The position numbers were made by a program, and so were the translations under genes. DNA of 5,580 nucleotides from Candidatus Hydrogenedentota bacterium. Lineage in GTDB: Bacteria; Hydrogenedentota; Hydrogenedentia; Hydrogenedentales; SLHB01. The notes beneath the pieces were generated by a model. The model was not told the DNA's origin, searched no databases, and was given only the letters and a program-made list of their open reading frames with translations. The stretch covers positions 1 through 5,580 of the forward strand of contig PUOI01000129.1 in the NCBI GenBank assembly GCA_003552765.1. Reading direction: 5' to 3'. This document shows positions 5,416 to 5,580 of this stretch, one piece after another (position 1 is the stretch's first letter; each line of letters begins with the position of its first letter).

Positions 5416-5433
5416 CGACCCCGGTAGGGGTCG
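5416..5433. repeat. GACCCC/GGGGTC hairpin, copy 2
   Basis: CGACCCC (5416-5422) and GGGGTCG (5427-5433) form a 7-bp stem with a GGTA loop. It shares its stem with the copies at 5331 and 5461. Confidence 0.55.
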
Positions 5434-5460
5434 CAGCAGCCCCCTTTCACAAAGGTTCTA

Positions 5461-5478
5461 CGACCCCTAAAGGGGTCG
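5461..5478. repeat. GACCCC/GGGGTC hairpin, copy 3
   Basis: CGACCCC (5461-5467) and GGGGTCG (5472-5478) form a 7-bp stem with a TAAA loop. The stem is identical to copy 2 but the loop is different. Confidence 0.55.
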
Positions 5479-5497
5479 GTATTGGGTGTATCTGATT

Positions 5498-5547
5498 CCG
5501 GGGGTATCGCCCGCGTGCTATCGCACGCGGCCTCAACCCCCGGCTAC
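5498..5547 (-). repeat. GTAG-led double hairpin, copy D
   Basis: On the minus strand GTAG (5547-5544) is followed by CCGGGGGT (5543-5536), pairing with ACCCCCGG (5505-5498). An 8-bp inner stem CCGCGTGC/GCACGCGG (5511-5518 with 5523-5530) closes on a 4-nt loop. It has the same plan as copy C, with T to G in the outer arm matched by A to C on the other side. Confidence 0.55.
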
Positions 5548-5554
5548 CAGCTGT

Positions 5555-5569
5555 CATCCCTACGGGATG
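5555..5569. repeat. CATCCC/GGGATG hairpin at the right edge
   Basis: CATCCC (5555-5560) and GGGATG (5564-5569) form a 6-bp stem around TAC, 8 nt outside the GTAG of copy D. It suggests that the hairpin array continues past the window. Confidence 0.45.
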
Positions 5570-5580
5570 GATCTGTTGCA

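Larger units (their letters stand above)
5353..5547. mobile_element. REPIN-like inverted pair of GTAG hairpins (pair 2)
   Basis: Copy C (plus) and copy D (minus) are arranged head to head in the same way as pair 1. Both use a double-stem design: an outer CC(T/G)GGGGT arm and a very GC-rich inner stem. The interior carries two CGACCCC/GGGGTCG hairpins and a CCTTT/AAAGG mini-hairpin (5442-5454). The inner stems of C and D differ in sequence, so this is not a simple recent duplication of pair 1. Confidence 0.5.
4639..5580. other. Gene-free intergenic tract packed with inverted repeats
   Basis: No frame in these 940 bp shows a start with a ribosome binding site, a recognisable protein motif, or gene-like composition. 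The open frames present are short and are created by palindromic GC-rich DNA. Positions 4704-4857 and 5106-5330 hold nothing I can identify. The rest is a series of hairpins, listed individually, including two inverted pairs of GTAG-led elements. No tRNA, rRNA or CRISPR pattern is visible. The tract continues past the right edge, since a hairpin sits at 5555-5569. Confidence 0.7.

Noticed and set aside
5313..5495. 60-aa plus-strand frame in the hairpin tract
   Set aside because: The peptide is encoded by the GACCCC hairpins and the GTAG element themselves, so it is a by-product of palindromic repeats with no ribosome site.
4858..5569. CRISPR array
   Set aside because: The repeats are self-palindromic, alternate in orientation, differ in sequence and are unevenly spaced; no constant direct repeat with uniform spacers exists.

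Overview
The window looks like a chromosomal segment of a GC-rich Gram-negative bacterium. The evidence is a lipoprotein with an N-terminal membrane anchor, sigma70-like promoters, Shine-Dalgarno sites, and a sugar-acid catabolism gene. I cannot fix the phylum from sequence alone. The small zinc-ribbon protein and the hairpin-filled intergenic DNA remind me of Planctomycetota- or Hydrogenedentota-type genomes, but this is only a weak impression.

Layout. Positions 1-604 (minus) hold the N-terminal half of mannonate dehydratase (uxuA), which runs off the left edge. Positions 747-2048 (minus) hold a complete fold-type I PLP aminotransferase of unassigned substrate; the 142 bp between the two contain no gene. 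Positions 2049-2437 are a divergent intergenic region. It has a promoter for each side, two small hairpins, and a perfect 9-2-9 palindrome at 2257-2276 that looks like an operator. Positions 2438-3256 (plus) encode an ABC-3 family (ZnuB/MntB-type) metal-transporter permease with no ATPase or binding protein beside it. A nested-stem segment (3263-3340) and a promoter lead to a 184-aa predicted lipoprotein (3406-3960). Then, from its own extended -10 promoter, comes a 168-aa zinc-ribbon protein (4132-4638), followed by a long hairpin that is probably its terminator.

The last 940 bp (4639-5580) have no convincing gene and are dense in inverted repeats. The main observation is four hairpins that each begin with GTAG directly followed by a GC-rich stem of the type CCTGGGG/CCCCAGG. 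They are arranged as two inverted pairs (4880/5039 and 5353/5547). GTAG plus hairpin in inverted pairs is the architecture of REP/REPIN elements mobilised by RAYT (TnpA-REP) tyrosine transposases. One pair shows a compensatory base change in its stem. Between and around them are further hairpins, including three with a common GACCCC/GGGGTC stem and different loops, so the whole tract resembles an array of non-autonomous palindromic elements. No RAYT gene is in the window.

The genes do not form one pathway. UxuA points to hexuronate/mannonate breakdown and the permease to Zn/Mn uptake, while the two small proteins are uncharacterised. No complete new multi-gene system can be supported here; the REPIN-like array is the most unusual content.
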